Source: an uncultured Mediterraneibacter sp. (GTDB lineage Bacteria > Bacillota > Clostridia > Lachnospirales > Lachnospiraceae). From it: a stretch of DNA of 61,090 bases. How positions within the stretch are numbered: the first letter of the stretch is position 1; each line of letters opens with the position of its first letter. The DNA is taken from assembly GCA_944376685.1 (NCBI GenBank), contig CALWDN010000003.1:1-61090 (forward strand), read 5' to 3'. Under the pieces are notes generated by a model, which worked only from the letters and a program-made list of their open reading frames with translations, had not been told where the DNA came from and made no database searches. Positions 43,468-52,985 of this stretch are shown piece after piece. The position numbers and the translations under genes were made by a program.

Positions 43468-43992
43468 TTATTGCTCGATCCCGTTTTTCTCCGCCTCGAG
43501 CCTGCTGATCACTTTCTGCATCTTGAACGCCGCTCTGCCGCAGGCCGCTGTTAGAACAGCGATCAGCACAGCGAATCCCCAGGCGATCCCGGTGCCCGTA
43601 ACCCCTCCGATCACTTCTACCAGAAAGCAGATCAGCTCCAGCGCGATCACGCCCATGAACATCTTCAGTATCTTCCGGTAATGTCCGATCATGGACTCCG
43701 TGTCCGTATACAGTTCAAAGGGTCCATCCGCCGCCCGCTTCCTCAGGATGATCCAGAATCCCCATAGCGCAACGATCTCGATCCCCAGGTCTGTCATCAG
43801 TTCCCGATACTCATCGCTGACATGATAGGCATGCTCTCCAAAGTCGATCTGGTAGATCCACTCCCCTTTCCCGCATTTCTCAAAGCTGTAAAATCCGGCA
43901 AAAAATCCTTTCAGCGCCCAACCTTCCGACGCCATCCAGTTCAGCCATTCCGTCTCCGGATCTTTATCAAAATATAACCGGAATCTGATCAT
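43468..43992 (-). CDS. DUF2812 domain membrane protein
   Basis: 174 residues. N-terminal ~100 residues form the DUF2812 domain (RFRLYFDKDPETEWLNWM, GWALKGFFAGFYSFEK), a segment common in PadR-linked proteins. Two membrane helices follow (residues about 110-150). Start taken at ATG 43992 with GGAGG upstream; a GTG at 44001 overlaps that ribosome site. It follows padR by 13 bases and is probably regulated by it. Function unknown. Confidence 0.85.
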   Translation of the reverse strand: MIRFRLYFDKDPETEWLNWMASEGWALKGFFAGFYSFEKCGKGEWIYQIDFGEHAYHVSDEYRELMTDLGIEIVALWGFWIILRKRAADGPFELYTDTESMIGHYRKILKMFMGVIALELICFLVEVIGGVTGTGIAWGFAVLIAVLTAACGRAAFKMQKVISRLEAEKNGIEQ

Positions 43993-44005
43993 AACATCCA
44001 CCTCC

Positions 44006-44323
44006 TCATGCGCGGTCCATCAGGTCCGCATTTCCAAGCAGTTCCGCAAGCCGCGCCCGCTCTGTCTCAAATACTTCTTTTCCCGCTTCTGTGATAATAT
44101 ATTCCTTCTTCTTCCTTGACTCAGTCTCCTGGCTCACCACGCAGATCCACCCGCGCTTCTGCATGGTCTGCAACGCTCCGTAGAGCGTACCCGCTCCGAG
44201 GCTCACCCGCCCCTTTGTCAGTTCCTCCACTTCCTGGATCACACCGTACCCGTGATTCGGATGACGTAAGGAAAGAAGGATATAGAAAAAAGCTTCTGTA
44301 AGAGGATTATCTTTCTCCGACAT
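44006..44323 (-). CDS. PadR-family transcriptional regulator
   Basis: 105 residues, the size of the small (PadR-s2) group. Winged-helix features: EAFFYILLSLRHPNHGYGVIQEV, SLGAGTLYGALQTMQKRGWI, and KKEYIITEAGKEVFE. Binds DNA as a dimer. A 10-bp inverted repeat overlaps the -10 box of its promoter, so self-repression is likely. Cotranscribed with DUF2812. Confidence 0.92.
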   Translation of the reverse strand: MSEKDNPLTEAFFYILLSLRHPNHGYGVIQEVEELTKGRVSLGAGTLYGALQTMQKRGWICVVSQETESRKKKEYIITEAGKEVFETERARLAELLGNADLMDRA

Positions 44324-44355
44324 AAGACCACTCCCTTCTCGATATATTGTTCAAT

Positions 44356-44400
44356 GATATATTATGATTATAATATATCGTCTCACGTTATATTTGTCAA
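44356..44400 (-). promoter_or_regulatory. padR promoter and operator
   Basis: Minus strand TTGACA (44400-44395), 17 bases, TATATT (44377-44372). The inverted repeat GATATATTAT (44356-44365) and its complement (44370-44379), four bases apart, covers the -10 box. Confidence 0.8.
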
Positions 44401-44403
44401 GAA

Positions 44404-44437
44404 AAAACGGCAGATATTTTTTTATATCTGCCGTTTT
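44404..44437 (-). terminator. Terminator after the response regulator gene
   Basis: Perfect 14-bp stem AAAACGGCAGATAT with its complement, loop of six Ts; the stem ends in a T/A-rich run on either strand, so it may act in both directions. Confidence 0.88.
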
Positions 44438-44452
44438 GCGCGCCGGCTGCGA

Positions 44453-45145
44453 TCACACTTTGAACCGGTATCCCACGCCCCAGATCGTCTCGATATACTG
44501 CGGGTGCGAGGTGTCATACTCGATCTTCTCGCGGATCTTCTTGATATGCACGGTCACGGTCGCGATGTCGCCCACGGACTCCATATCCCAGATCTCCCGG
44601 AAGAGTTCTTCCTTCGTATACACATGGTTCGGATGCCCTGCCAGGAATGTCAGCAGGTCGAACTCTTTGGTCGTAAATGACCGTTCCTCGCCGTTCACCC
44701 ATACGCGCCGCGCGGTGGTGTCGATCTTCAGGCCGCGGATCTCGATCACTTTATTCTCCTCCACGTTGCTGCCGATCAGCCGCTCGTAACGGGCCAGATG
44801 CGCCTTCACACGGGCAACCAGCTCGCTGGGGCTGAAAGGCTTGGTCATATAATCGTCCGCGCCGAGCCCCAGGCCCCGGATCTTGTCGATATCGTCCTTC
44901 TTCGCGGACACCATGATGATCGGGGTGTTCTTCTTATCCCGGATCTGCCTGCAGATCTCAAAGCCATCCACGCCGGGCAGCATCAGGTCCAGGATGATCA
45001 GGTCAAAGTCCCCATTAAGCCCCATCTCAAGGCCGGTCTGGCCGTCATTGGCCACTTCCACTTCAAAGCTGCTCAGTTCCAGATAGTCTTTTTCAAGATC
45101 AGCGATGCTCTCTTCATCTTCTACGATCAAAATACGCTTACTCAT
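44453..45145 (-). CDS. OmpR/PhoB-family response regulator
   Basis: 230 residues. Receiver domain 1-120 with acidic pocket VEDEE (9-12), phosphorylation site Asp53 in LIILDLMLPG, the Thr/Ser position in MVSAKK and Lys in TKPFSP. The winged-helix DNA-binding domain (about 130-230) has FTTKEFDLLTFL and VTVHIKKIREKIE. Start overlaps the last codons of the kinase gene by eight bases, so the pair is read together with the kinase first, the less common order. Confidence 0.95.
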   Translation of the reverse strand: MSKRILIVEDEESIADLEKDYLELSSFEVEVANDGQTGLEMGLNGDFDLIILDLMLPGVDGFEICRQIRDKKNTPIIMVSAKKDDIDKIRGLGLGADDYMTKPFSPSELVARVKAHLARYERLIGSNVEENKVIEIRGLKIDTTARRVWVNGEERSFTTKEFDLLTFLAGHPNHVYTKEELFREIWDMESVGDIATVTVHIKKIREKIEYDTSHPQYIETIWGVGYRFKV

Positions 45146-46193
45146 CGATCGGTACCTCCTGATATTTTCTGATCACAAAATACATTGTCGTACCAGCGCC
45201 CTCATCACTGGTGGCCCAGATATTGCCTCCGTGCTCCTCGACGATCTTCTTTACAATGGAAAGGCCGATGCCGCTTCCGCCCTTGGATGAATTCCTGGAT
45301 GCATCCGTGCGGTAGAACCGGTCGAAGATATACGGCAGATCCTTTGCCGCGATGCCCTTGCCATTGTCACCCAGTTCAACCTGGATAAAATCTCCCACAT
45401 CCTTTATTTCCATCGTCACCTTTCCCTGCTCCTTGTCCATGTATTTCAGGGAATTGGAGACGATATTATTGATAACCCGCCTCAGCTGTTCCGGATCCAC
45501 GATCACTTTGCAGTCCTCCGGCATGGTGTTCCGGTAGGTAAATGCGACGCCCTTTCCGTCCAGCTCCATGCGCAGATCCTCCGCACAGTCCTCAAAATAA
45601 TCCCGCGCTGAAATAGTGGCGAAATTATAGGGGATCCTGTTCGTATCGATCTTGGAATAGAAGGTCAGCTCGTTGATCAGCAGATCCATCTCGCTGGTCT
45701 TATTATATATTGTCCGGATATATCTGTCCATCTTTTCCGGCGTGTCCGCCACCCCGTCCATGATGCCTTCCACATACCCCTTGATGGTCGTGATCGGCGT
45801 CTTCAGGTCATGGGAGATATTGCTGATCAGCTCTTTATTTTCCCGGTCGAACCGGACCCGCTCCTCCGCCTGGATCTTCAGGCGCATGCGCATCTCCTCA
45901 AAGTCCTGGCAGAGCTGCCCGATCTCATCGTCCGACTCCTGCCGTATCTCAAAGTCCAGATTTCCTTCCTTAATGCTGCGCGCCGCCTTCTGAAGCCTGG
46001 ACAGCGGCACGGACACGGACCGGTAGATCCAGTAGATCAGAAGCGCGGTCGTGATAAATACAAGCAGCATGTAAAGCTGCAGCACCTCGCCGGCCTCGCC
46101 CGGGCCGATGGCGTACACCGCAATGGTCATGAAGATGACCGGCAGGATCATGACAGTCAGAAAAACGATGACCAGTTTTGTTCTCAGTTTCAT
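45138..46193 (-). CDS. Sensor histidine kinase
   Basis: 351 residues. Two membrane helices (about 5-28 and 39-57) flank a very short outside loop; a HAMP domain follows (about 60-112); then the dimerisation domain with His128 in ISNISHDLKTPITT, and the ATPase domain with N box NNIVSNSLKYM, G1 LGDNGKGI and G2 SKGGSGIGLSIVKKI. The tiny sensor loop suggests sensing in or at the membrane, as in intramembrane-sensing kinases. Start at 46193 with AGAGGAACAGCCC. The target is not known. Confidence 0.93.
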   Translation of the reverse strand: MKLRTKLVIVFLTVMILPVIFMTIAVYAIGPGEAGEVLQLYMLLVFITTALLIYWIYRSVSVPLSRLQKAARSIKEGNLDFEIRQESDDEIGQLCQDFEEMRMRLKIQAEERVRFDRENKELISNISHDLKTPITTIKGYVEGIMDGVADTPEKMDRYIRTIYNKTSEMDLLINELTFYSKIDTNRIPYNFATISARDYFEDCAEDLRMELDGKGVAFTYRNTMPEDCKVIVDPEQLRRVINNIVSNSLKYMDKEQGKVTMEIKDVGDFIQVELGDNGKGIAAKDLPYIFDRFYRTDASRNSSKGGSGIGLSIVKKIVEEHGGNIWATSDEGAGTTMYFVIRKYQEVPIDE

Positions 46194-46244
46194 GGGCTGT
46201 TCCTCTTTTCCGCACAATATATGCACAAAGTCTGTTACCGGATA

Positions 46245-46278
46245 AAAGAAGCCGGACACATACTCAGATGCGCCCGGC
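46245..46278 (-). terminator. Terminator after metK
   Basis: An 11-bp stem GCCGGGCGCAT / ATGTGTCCGGC (two G-T pairs), loop of six, then TTCTTTT on the minus strand. Confidence 0.85.
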
Positions 46279-46301
46279 ACTCTGAAATACCTGTAAATAT
46301 T

Positions 46302-47489
46302 TTACAGATATTTCTTTAATGCGTCAACTTTGTCCAGCTTCTCCCACGGCAGATCCAGGTCCGTGCGCCCAAAGTGTCCGTACGCCGCTGTCTGTCTGTA
46401 GATCGGCCTGCGCAGGTCCAGCATGCGGATAATGCCCGCCGGGCGGAAGTCAAAGTTCTCTCTCAGGATCTCCACCAGCTTTTCATCGGACACCCTGCCG
46501 GTCCCGAATGTATTGACGGAAATGGATGTCGGATGCGCCACGCCGATGGCATAGGACAGCTGGATCTCGCACCGCTTCGCCAGCCCGGCCGCCACAATGT
46601 TCTTCGCCGCGTACCGCGCCGCATAAGCCGCAGAACGGTCCACCTTCGTGCAGTCCTTTCCGGAAAATGCACCGCCGCCGTGACGCGCCATGCCGCCGTA
46701 TGTATCAACGATGATCTTGCGTCCGGTCAGGCCGCTGTCGCCGTGCGGTCCGCCGATCACAAACCGGCCCGTCGGATTAATGAAAAACCTGGTCGCCTCA
46801 TCGGTCATGCCTTCCGGGATGACCGCGTCAAATACATGCTTCTTGATATCCGCATGGATCTGCTCCTGGGTCACATCCGGATCGTGCTGGGTGGAAAGCA
46901 CTACCGCGTCCAGCCGTTTCGGCATATGGTCCTTATCATACTCAACGGTCACCTGTGTCTTACCGTCCGGGCGGAGATAGGGCAGCGTGCCGTTCTTTCT
47001 CACTTCGGTCAGGCGACGCGCCAGTTTATGCGCCAGTGCGATCGGATAGGGCATGTACTCCTCCGTCTCGTCGGAAGCATAACCGAACATCATGCCCTGG
47101 TCGCCCGCGCCGATGGCGTCGATGTCGTCTTCGGACATGGTATGTTCTTTCGCCTCCAGCGCCTTGTCAACACCCAGCGCGATGTCTGCCGACTGCTCGT
47201 CGATGGTTGTGATCACACCGCAGGTATCCGCGTCAAAGCCGAATTTGCCTCTCGTATATCCGATCCCGCGCACCGTATCCCGCACGATCTTCGGGATGTC
47301 CACATACGCGTGCGTCGTGATCTCGCCCATGACCATGACCATTCCGGTCGTACAGCATGTCTCACACGCCACCCGGCTCATCGGGTCCTGCTCCATCAGC
47401 GCATCCAGGATCGCGTCCGAGATGGCGTCGCACATTTTATCCGGGTGTCCTTCCGTAACTGATTCAGATGTAAACAATAATTTCTCCAT
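46302..47489 (-). CDS. metK: S-adenosylmethionine synthetase
   Basis: 395 residues. Makes S-adenosylmethionine from methionine and ATP. Landmarks: [16 protein letters not shown] at the N-terminus, [33 protein letters not shown] and [17 protein letters not shown]. Full length for the family. Expression is controlled by the SAM-I riboswitch just upstream, so product SAM shuts off its own synthesis. Product also feeds the radical SAM enzymes in this window. Start at 47489 after AAAGGAGCGATTAA. Confidence 0.97.
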   Translation of the reverse strand: MEKLLFTSESVTEGHPDKMCDAISDAILDALMEQDPMSRVACETCCTTGMVMVMGEITTHAYVDIPKIVRDTVRGIGYTRGKFGFDADTCGVITTIDEQSADIALGVDKALEAKEHTMSEDDIDAIGAGDQGMMFGYASDETEEYMPYPIALAHKLARRLTEVRKNGTLPYLRPDGKTQVTVEYDKDHMPKRLDAVVLSTQHDPDVTQEQIHADIKKHVFDAVIPEGMTDEATRFFINPTGRFVIGGPHGDSGLTGRKIIVDTYGGMARHGGGAFSGKDCTKVDRSAAYAARYAAKNIVAAGLAKRCEIQLSYAIGVAHPTSISVNTFGTGRVSDEKLVEILRENFDFRPAGIIRMLDLRRPIYRQTAAYGHFGRTDLDLPWEKLDKVDALKKYL

Positions 47490-47523
47490 TTAATCGCTCC
47501 TTTCCGCCGGCTTCCCCGGCATT

Positions 47524-47673
47524 AAAAAAGCAGCCCGCACAAGCGGACTGCCGATATGATCATCTCAACAATCCTCTTATTGTTCGATCACTCGCTCAGG
47601 TTGGCACCTTCCATGTAAGGGGTTGCCGCAGCTTCACAGATCCTTTGTATCTCCACTGCTCTGAATAAGAGAA
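47524..47673 (-). promoter_or_regulatory. SAM-I (S-box) riboswitch with terminator
   Basis: On the minus strand the aptamer runs from TCTCTTATTCAGAGCAG through GTGGAGA, GCGGCAACC and GGTGCCAACCTGAGCGAG to AATAAGAGG, which closes helix P1 with the first segment. The terminator (GCAGTCCGC, 4-base loop, GCGGGCTGC, TTTTTT) follows. SAM binding stops transcription before metK. Confidence 0.96.
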
Positions 47674-47711
47674 AGTCTTTACTGTTCAATTTTTACTGCT
47701 GCCGGAAATCC

Positions 47712-49004
47712 TCAGCCCACCTTCAGCCTGAACTTCTGGATCTCCTTCTCGTTCGTCACTTTTTCGATCACTCCGCCGAGGCTTCTGAGCTTCTCATCAA
47801 ACCGCTCATATCCTCTCTGGATATAGACGATGTCGTCCACGATCGTAATGCCGTCCGCCGCCAGCCCTGCGATGCAGAGCGCCGCGCCTGCCCTCAGGTC
47901 CGGTGCGCTCACACGGGCTCCGGAAAACTTCTCCACACCCTCGATGGTAGCGGAGTTCCCTTCCACTTTGACCTGTGCGCCCATACGCGCCAGTTCTGCA
48001 AGATATTTGAAACGGTTTTCAAATATGCTCTCCGTGATCGTGCTTGTGCCTCCTGCCAGCGCAAGGACAACGCCGATCTGCGGCTGCATATCCGTCGGAT
48101 AGCCCGGATAGGGAAGCGTCTTTACCTGTGTGCTCCTGAGACGCCCTTTTGACACAACGCGGACTGCGTCGTCAAACTCTTCCACTTCGCATCCGATGTC
48201 GATCAGCTTGGAGATCGTCGCGTCCAGATGCTTCGGGATCACGTTCAGCACCGTCACATCCCCTCTTGTCGCGGCGGCTGCGAACATGAATGTCCCCGCC
48301 TCGATCTGGTCCGGGATGATGGAATACTCTGTTTTATGAAGGGAGCGCACACCTCTGATCTTGATCACGTCGGTTCCCGCTCCTCTGATGTTGGCGCCCA
48401 TGCTGTTCAGGAAGTTCGCCACATCGACCACATGCGGCTCTTTAGCCACATTTTCCATGATCGTCATGCCCTCGGACATGGCCGCGGCCATCATTACATT
48501 GATCGTCGCGCCCACGGAAACCACATCGAAATAAAGGTGGGTCCCCTTCAGATGATCCGCCTCGGCCACGATCTTCCCATGCTCGATATCCACATCCGCG
48601 CCAAGCGCCCGGAAGCCTTTGAGATGCTGGTCGATCGGCCTGCTGCCGATATTGCATCCGCCCGGAAGCGCGACTTCCGCCCTCTTATATTTCCCGAGCA
48701 GAGCGCCCAGCAGATAGTAGGATGCCCGGATCTTTTTAATATAGTCGTATTCAATATCAAAATTCGCGATCGTACCGCCGTTGATCTTCACGGTATGTCT
48801 GTCCAGACGCTGCACCATTGCACCGATGCCGCTGATCGCTTCAAGCATGACATTAATATCATTAACATCCGGCAGATTGTCGATCTGTACGGTCTCATCC
48901 GTCATGATCGCTGCAGCCAGAATGGCAAGAGCCGCATTTTTCGCGCCGCCGATCTCTACCTCACCGACAAGCGGGTTGCCGCCCTTGATTATATATTGCT
49001 CCAT
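47712..49004 (-). CDS. murA: UDP-N-acetylglucosamine 1-carboxyvinyltransferase
   Basis: 430 residues. First committed step of peptidoglycan synthesis, adding enolpyruvate to UDP-GlcNAc. Seen: KGGNPLVGEVEIGGAKNAAL, catalytic Cys117 in LPGGCNIGSRP (the cysteine that fosfomycin alkylates), and DQIEAGTFM. The Cys is kept, so the enzyme should be fosfomycin-sensitive. Start at 49004 after GAGGTGCAAG; the open frame extends upstream without a ribosome site. Firmicutes often carry two copies; which one this is cannot be told here. Confidence 0.95.
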   Translation of the reverse strand: MEQYIIKGGNPLVGEVEIGGAKNAALAILAAAIMTDETVQIDNLPDVNDINVMLEAISGIGAMVQRLDRHTVKINGGTIANFDIEYDYIKKIRASYYLLGALLGKYKRAEVALPGGCNIGSRPIDQHLKGFRALGADVDIEHGKIVAEADHLKGTHLYFDVVSVGATINVMMAAAMSEGMTIMENVAKEPHVVDVANFLNSMGANIRGAGTDVIKIRGVRSLHKTEYSIIPDQIEAGTFMFAAAATRGDVTVLNVIPKHLDATISKLIDIGCEVEEFDDAVRVVSKGRLRSTQVKTLPYPGYPTDMQPQIGVVLALAGGTSTITESIFENRFKYLAELARMGAQVKVEGNSATIEGVEKFSGARVSAPDLRAGAALCIAGLAADGITIVDDIVYIQRGYERFDEKLRSLGGVIEKVTNEKEIQKFRLKVG

Positions 49005-49087
49005 CTTGCACCTCGACTCTGATCTTATTCTCTTATCTGTAGTTTCTCTATGCATTTCAAGTCTGATACATTTGTGCCCATACGTAG

Positions 49088-49648
49088 TTATTTTAGTGTT
49101 CTCCCCGGCTGCTTGTCAAGTTTTTTCCGGGAATCTCCGCGTTTTTTATATTTTTTTACCGCAAGCAGTACTTTTTTTATCGTATCTTCGATCCTGCCTC
49201 CGTCCACCGGCACTGTAATGTCCGCATACTTCTCAAAAAGCGGAGCCCGCTCATAATAAAGGTCCTTGAGCGACTGCCCTTCCCTGAGCACAACGCCCCG
49301 TTTCTTCGGATTCCGGATCCTCCTTTTTATTGTCTGATAAGAAGCTTTCAAATATACGACCGTGCCGATCTTTTTATAATGCCGCATGGCCTCATCGCAA
49401 TACACCACGCTCCCGCCGGGCGATATCACACAATTATCCGCACGTACGGACGCATTTACCCGGTTTTCGATCTTCAGGAATCCGTCCTGTCCGGATTCGG
49501 CTATGATCTCCCGGAGCAGTTTATGCTCCTCCTCCTGGATCAGAAGATCCACATCGATAAAACTCATCCCGAGCCGCTTGGCGACGACAATACCGACCGT
49601 GCTTTTCCCCACAGCCGGCATTCCGATAAATATAAGGTTATTCTTCAT
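49088..49648 (-). CDS. aroK: Shikimate kinase
   Basis: 186 residues. Walker A GMPAVGKST (9-17), DVD (37-39, Mg and shikimate binding), and SPGGS with ENR before it fit shikimate kinase, which makes shikimate 3-phosphate on the way to aromatic amino acids. The C-terminal tail is longer and basic (KKYKKRGDSRKKLDKQPGR). Lies 83 bases before murA and 28 after the 119-residue gene. Some members of this fold in Firmicutes have other substrates; no other aro genes are nearby. Confidence 0.87.
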   Translation of the reverse strand: MKNNLIFIGMPAVGKSTVGIVVAKRLGMSFIDVDLLIQEEEHKLLREIIAESGQDGFLKIENRVNASVRADNCVISPGGSVVYCDEAMRHYKKIGTVVYLKASYQTIKRRIRNPKKRGVVLREGQSLKDLYYERAPLFEKYADITVPVDGGRIEDTIKKVLLAVKKYKKRGDSRKKLDKQPGRTLK

Positions 49649-49676
49649 ATGCCATCTCCCGTAAGATATCTTTCTT

Positions 49677-50036
49677 TCAATAGTATTTCCTGCATTTTCT
49701 CCTGTGGCTGCATCTGCGCTTATATAATTCCTGGCAGATCATGACCCCGATAAGGTCCTCCACCGCATCCGCGTCCAGATCTTTTTCATACAGCGCAGCA
49801 TTGCCGCCTGCTCTCCTGCACATAAGGCGGACCTGCAGTCTGTCCGGATACTGATCGAAGATCATACTGTTTTCATATTCCATGCGGTCGCACTCTTCCT
49901 CTACATAGGGGATAAGGCGCTTCGGCAGATCCGGATACATGCTTTTCAGATATTCAAAGTCCAGGCGTTCCGCCCGCTCGTCGTCATACAGAAACGGGAC
50001 GGGATACGCCATATAATAAGGCAGTTTTTCATTCAC
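49677..50036 (-). CDS. Hypothetical protein, Lachnospiraceae type
   Basis: 119 residues, acidic and aromatic-rich N-terminal half (YYMAYPVPFLYDDERAERLDFEYLKSMYP), then a helical stretch VEEECDRMEYENSMIFDQYP and a basic, Arg/Lys/His-rich C-terminus with two cysteines (RRCSHRRKCRKYY). No family is recognised. It lies between the FHA gene and aroK, all on the same strand. Confidence 0.7.
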   Translation of the reverse strand: MNEKLPYYMAYPVPFLYDDERAERLDFEYLKSMYPDLPKRLIPYVEEECDRMEYENSMIFDQYPDRLQVRLMCRRAGGNAALYEKDLDADAVEDLIGVMICQELYKRRCSHRRKCRKYY

Positions 50037-50104
50037 AGTCAGTTCACTCCCGTGCGGAATTCTATACTGACATTATATGCAGGCACAAATATGGCGGTGA
50101 ACAA

Positions 50105-50698
50105 TCACCGCCTGTCATGCGTTTCCGGCAGATCCGGGCTCTCCCTGAGGATCTTCTGGACTTCAAGCCTGGTCTCGCCGATCCCGATGATGTCATCTCT
50201 CTGGATCACCACCGGCCTGTCGATGCGCTCCCCGTTCAGATATGTGCCGTTCCTTGACCCCTCGTCCTTGAGGTAAAGTTTATCTCCCCGGCGGATGATC
50301 ACGCAGTGGAGTTTAGACACCCTGCCGTCCCCGGCGACCGGCAGGAACTTCTCATACATGCTTCCGTCCTGGCTGCGCCCGATCCCCACGGAATCATAGA
50401 ATGTAAAGCTGTATTTATCCCAGCTGTCAATATCTTCCATGATGATCTTCCACTGCAGCTTTTTCTTCTTACGCCGGCGTTCCTGTCCTTCCGCGGCCAC
50501 CGCCGGATCCTTCGGGCGTCTGCGGCGCGGGGCTTCATCCTCTTCCTCTCCGGCGGCATACCGGCTGTCCGCCCGGCCCCGTTTTCCTCTTACGGCCTGA
50601 ACAGCCATTGCTTTATTCTTCTTAATGCTGCCAAAAGATACGCCAAGCATAACTGCACACCCTGCGGCCAGCACAAACATTACGATCCAATACCACAT
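50105..50698 (-). CDS. Membrane-anchored FHA-domain protein
   Basis: 197 residues. A membrane helix at 1-22 is followed by a very basic and acidic linker (about 25-85), then an FHA domain (about 95-185) with GIGRSQ, RVSKLHCVI and SRNGTYLNGERI, the residues that bind phosphothreonine. Proteins like this tie Ser/Thr kinase signalling to the cell envelope, often division. No kinase gene is adjacent. Start at 50698 after AAGGAGTGAAATACT. Confidence 0.88.
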   Translation of the reverse strand: MWYWIVMFVLAAGCAVMLGVSFGSIKKNKAMAVQAVRGKRGRADSRYAAGEEEDEAPRRRRPKDPAVAAEGQERRRKKKKLQWKIIMEDIDSWDKYSFTFYDSVGIGRSQDGSMYEKFLPVAGDGRVSKLHCVIIRRGDKLYLKDEGSRNGTYLNGERIDRPVVIQRDDIIGIGETRLEVQKILRESPDLPETHDRR

Positions 50699-50854
50699 AG
50701 TATTTCACTCCTTCAGGTTCTAATACTACTATACTTTTCGCTCCCGGGCAAGTAAAAGGTCATTTTTTGTCAAAACATGCGGTAGTAAATGACTCCCTTC
50801 TGTGTTAGAATATGTGTGGTTATACCAAATCTACGAAAGGTCCAGGAGATAAGC

Positions 50855-52090
50855 ATGAGTACCATCCGACCCTTTAAAGGGATCCGGCCGCGCCGGGATC
50901 TCGCGGCTTCGGTCGCTGCACTTCCCTATGATGTATATAATACGGAGGAGGCCCGCCGGGTCGTGCAGACCAATCCTCTTTCTTTCCTGAAAATAGACCG
51001 TGCGGAAACACTTTTTCCGGAAGGGATCAATATTTATTCCCAGGAAGTCTACCTCAAAGCCCGCGATACGCTGAATGCCATGATCGAAAACGGGGAATTC
51101 GTCCAGGATGAAGAGCCCTGCTTCTATATCTATGCCCTGACCATGGACGGCAGGACACAGACCGGGCTGGTTGGCTGCGCATCGGTCGATGACTATGTGA
51201 ACAATATCATCCTGAAGCACGAAAATACACTGGAAGCCAAGGAAGCGGACCGCATCCGCCACGTGGATGCCTGCAGCGCCCAGACCGGGCCGATCTTTCT
51301 CGCCTACCGCCCCTGTGACGGGCTGCGGAGGATCATCCGCTCTGTCTGCGGGTCGCAGCCGATGTATGATTTCGCTTCAGACGACGGCATCCGCCATCAG
51401 GCCTGGAAGATCGATGACAGAGACACCATCGCAAAGATCTCTCAGTTGTTTGCAGACATTCCTCATCTGTACATTGCAGACGGCCACCACCGGGCCGCGT
51501 CAGCAGTGAAAGTCGGGTTAAAAAGGAGAGCGGAAGATCCGGGATTCTCGGGAGACGAGGAGTACAACTATTTCCTCAGCGTCCTCTTTCCCGCCGATGA
51601 GCTGCGCATCTATGACTACAACCGTATAGTGACGAACCGGAACGGCTGTACATTCGATGAATTTCCTGATATGATAAGGGACGGCTTTGAGGTCAGCGGA
51701 CCGGAGAAAGGCCCGTTCCGGCCTTCTTCAAAAGGGGAATTCGGCCTCTGCTGGGCCGGACGCTGGTACCGGATGAAAGCGCGCCCCTCGCTGTTTACCG
51801 GAGACCCGGTCGGCGATCTCGATGTATCCATCCTCCAGGACCACATCCTCGGACCGGTCTTCGGGATCCGCGATCCGAAAAAAGATCCGCGCATCCGCTT
51901 TATCGGAGGCATCCGCGGGCTTGGCGCACTGGAACAGGCTTCAAAGGAAACCGGCGGCGCGGCGTTTGCCATGTATCCAACTTCCATGGATGAACTCCTG
52001 TCCGTAGCCGACGCCGGACGGCTGATGCCGCCCAAATCCACCTGGTTTGAGCCAAAACTCCGAAGCGGGCTTTTTATCCACCGGTTCTGA
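50855..52090 (+). CDS. DUF1015 family protein
   Basis: 411 residues. The family pattern is clear from the start: RPFKGIRPRRDLAASVAALPYDVYN, then HENTLEAKEADR, ADGHHRAASA and CSAQTGPIFLAY. The DGHHR segment, with possible metal or phosphate ligands, is a hallmark. Function of the family is not established to my knowledge; in several Clostridia it sits near serine synthesis genes, which are not seen here. Start at 50855 after CCAGGAGATAAGC. Confidence 0.88.
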   Translation: MSTIRPFKGIRPRRDLAASVAALPYDVYNTEEARRVVQTNPLSFLKIDRAETLFPEGINIYSQEVYLKARDTLNAMIENGEFVQDEEPCFYIYALTMDGRTQTGLVGCASVDDYVNNIILKHENTLEAKEADRIRHVDACSAQTGPIFLAYRPCDGLRRIIRSVCGSQPMYDFASDDGIRHQAWKIDDRDTIAKISQLFADIPHLYIADGHHRAASAVKVGLKRRAEDPGFSGDEEYNYFLSVLFPADELRIYDYNRIVTNRNGCTFDEFPDMIRDGFEVSGPEKGPFRPSSKGEFGLCWAGRWYRMKARPSLFTGDPVGDLDVSILQDHILGPVFGIRDPKKDPRIRFIGGIRGLGALEQASKETGGAAFAMYPTSMDELLSVADAGRLMPPKSTWFEPKLRSGLFIHRF

Positions 52091-52121
52091 TATATTTTTT
52101 AAGTAGGAGATGTTATTTAAA

Positions 52122-52985
52122 ATGGAAAGAAATGAGCTTTGCTGGTGCGGCAGCGGCAGGAAATATAAGAAATGCCACATGCCCATCGAAGAAAAAATGA
52201 TGCTCCATGCAGAGAAAGGCGAAATCGTCCCGACCCGGCAGCTTCTGAAGACGCCGGAACAGATCGAAAAGATCAAGATAAGCGCAGCCCTCAACACCGC
52301 TGTCCTTGACGAGGTGGCGAAGCACATCCGCATCGGCATGAGCACCGCCGAGATCGACGACATCGTATACCGCTACACTACAGAGCACGGCGGCATCCCC
52401 GCCCCGCTCAATTACCAGGGATTCCCGAAGAGTGTGTGCACCTCACTGAACAACGAGATCTGCCACGGCATCCCGGATGAAAACATCATTCTCCAGGAAG
52501 GCGACATCATCAATGTGGATGTATCCACCATTGTGGACGGCTACTTTTCCGACGCATCCAGGATGTTCAAAATGGGAAAGATCTCCGACCGCGCAGAAAA
52601 ACTGATCCGCGTCACCGAAGAATGTGTGGAGCGCGGACTGGCAGCCGCAAAACCGTGGGGACACCTGGGTGACATCGCGGACGCCATCAACAGCCACGCA
52701 AAAGCCAACGGCTACTCCGTCGTAGAGGAGATCGGCGGCCACGGCATCGGCCTGGCCTTCCACGAAGATCCCTTCGTAAGTTATGTAACCCCGAAAGGCA
52801 GCGAGATGCTCCTGGTGCCCGGCATGATGTTCACCATCGAGCCCATGATCAATGAGGGCAGCCCGGATTTCTTCGTAGACGAAGACAACGGCTGGACCGT
52901 ATACACTATAGACGACGGTCTGTCGGCACAGATCGAATATATGGTGCTTGTAAGAGAAGACGGCATTGAAGTTTTGACGAAATAA
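52122..52985 (+). CDS. map: Methionine aminopeptidase with N-terminal SEC-C zinc motif
   Basis: 287 residues. Residues 5-19 (ELCWCGSGRKYKKCH) form a SEC-C type zinc motif, as in SecA tails; the peptidase domain follows with metal ligands in INVDVSTIVDGYFSDASR, GHGIGLAFHEDP and MFTIEPMI. Removes the starting Met from new proteins. The SEC-C extension may help ribosome docking, as known for some Clostridial MetAPs. ATG 52122 has AGGAG 12 bases upstream; an ATG at 52110 overlaps that site. A long palindrome lies at its stop. Confidence 0.93.
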   Translation: MERNELCWCGSGRKYKKCHMPIEEKMMLHAEKGEIVPTRQLLKTPEQIEKIKISAALNTAVLDEVAKHIRIGMSTAEIDDIVYRYTTEHGGIPAPLNYQGFPKSVCTSLNNEICHGIPDENIILQEGDIINVDVSTIVDGYFSDASRMFKMGKISDRAEKLIRVTEECVERGLAAAKPWGHLGDIADAINSHAKANGYSVVEEIGGHGIGLAFHEDPFVSYVTPKGSEMLLVPGMMFTIEPMINEGSPDFFVDEDNGWTVYTIDDGLSAQIEYMVLVREDGIEVLTK

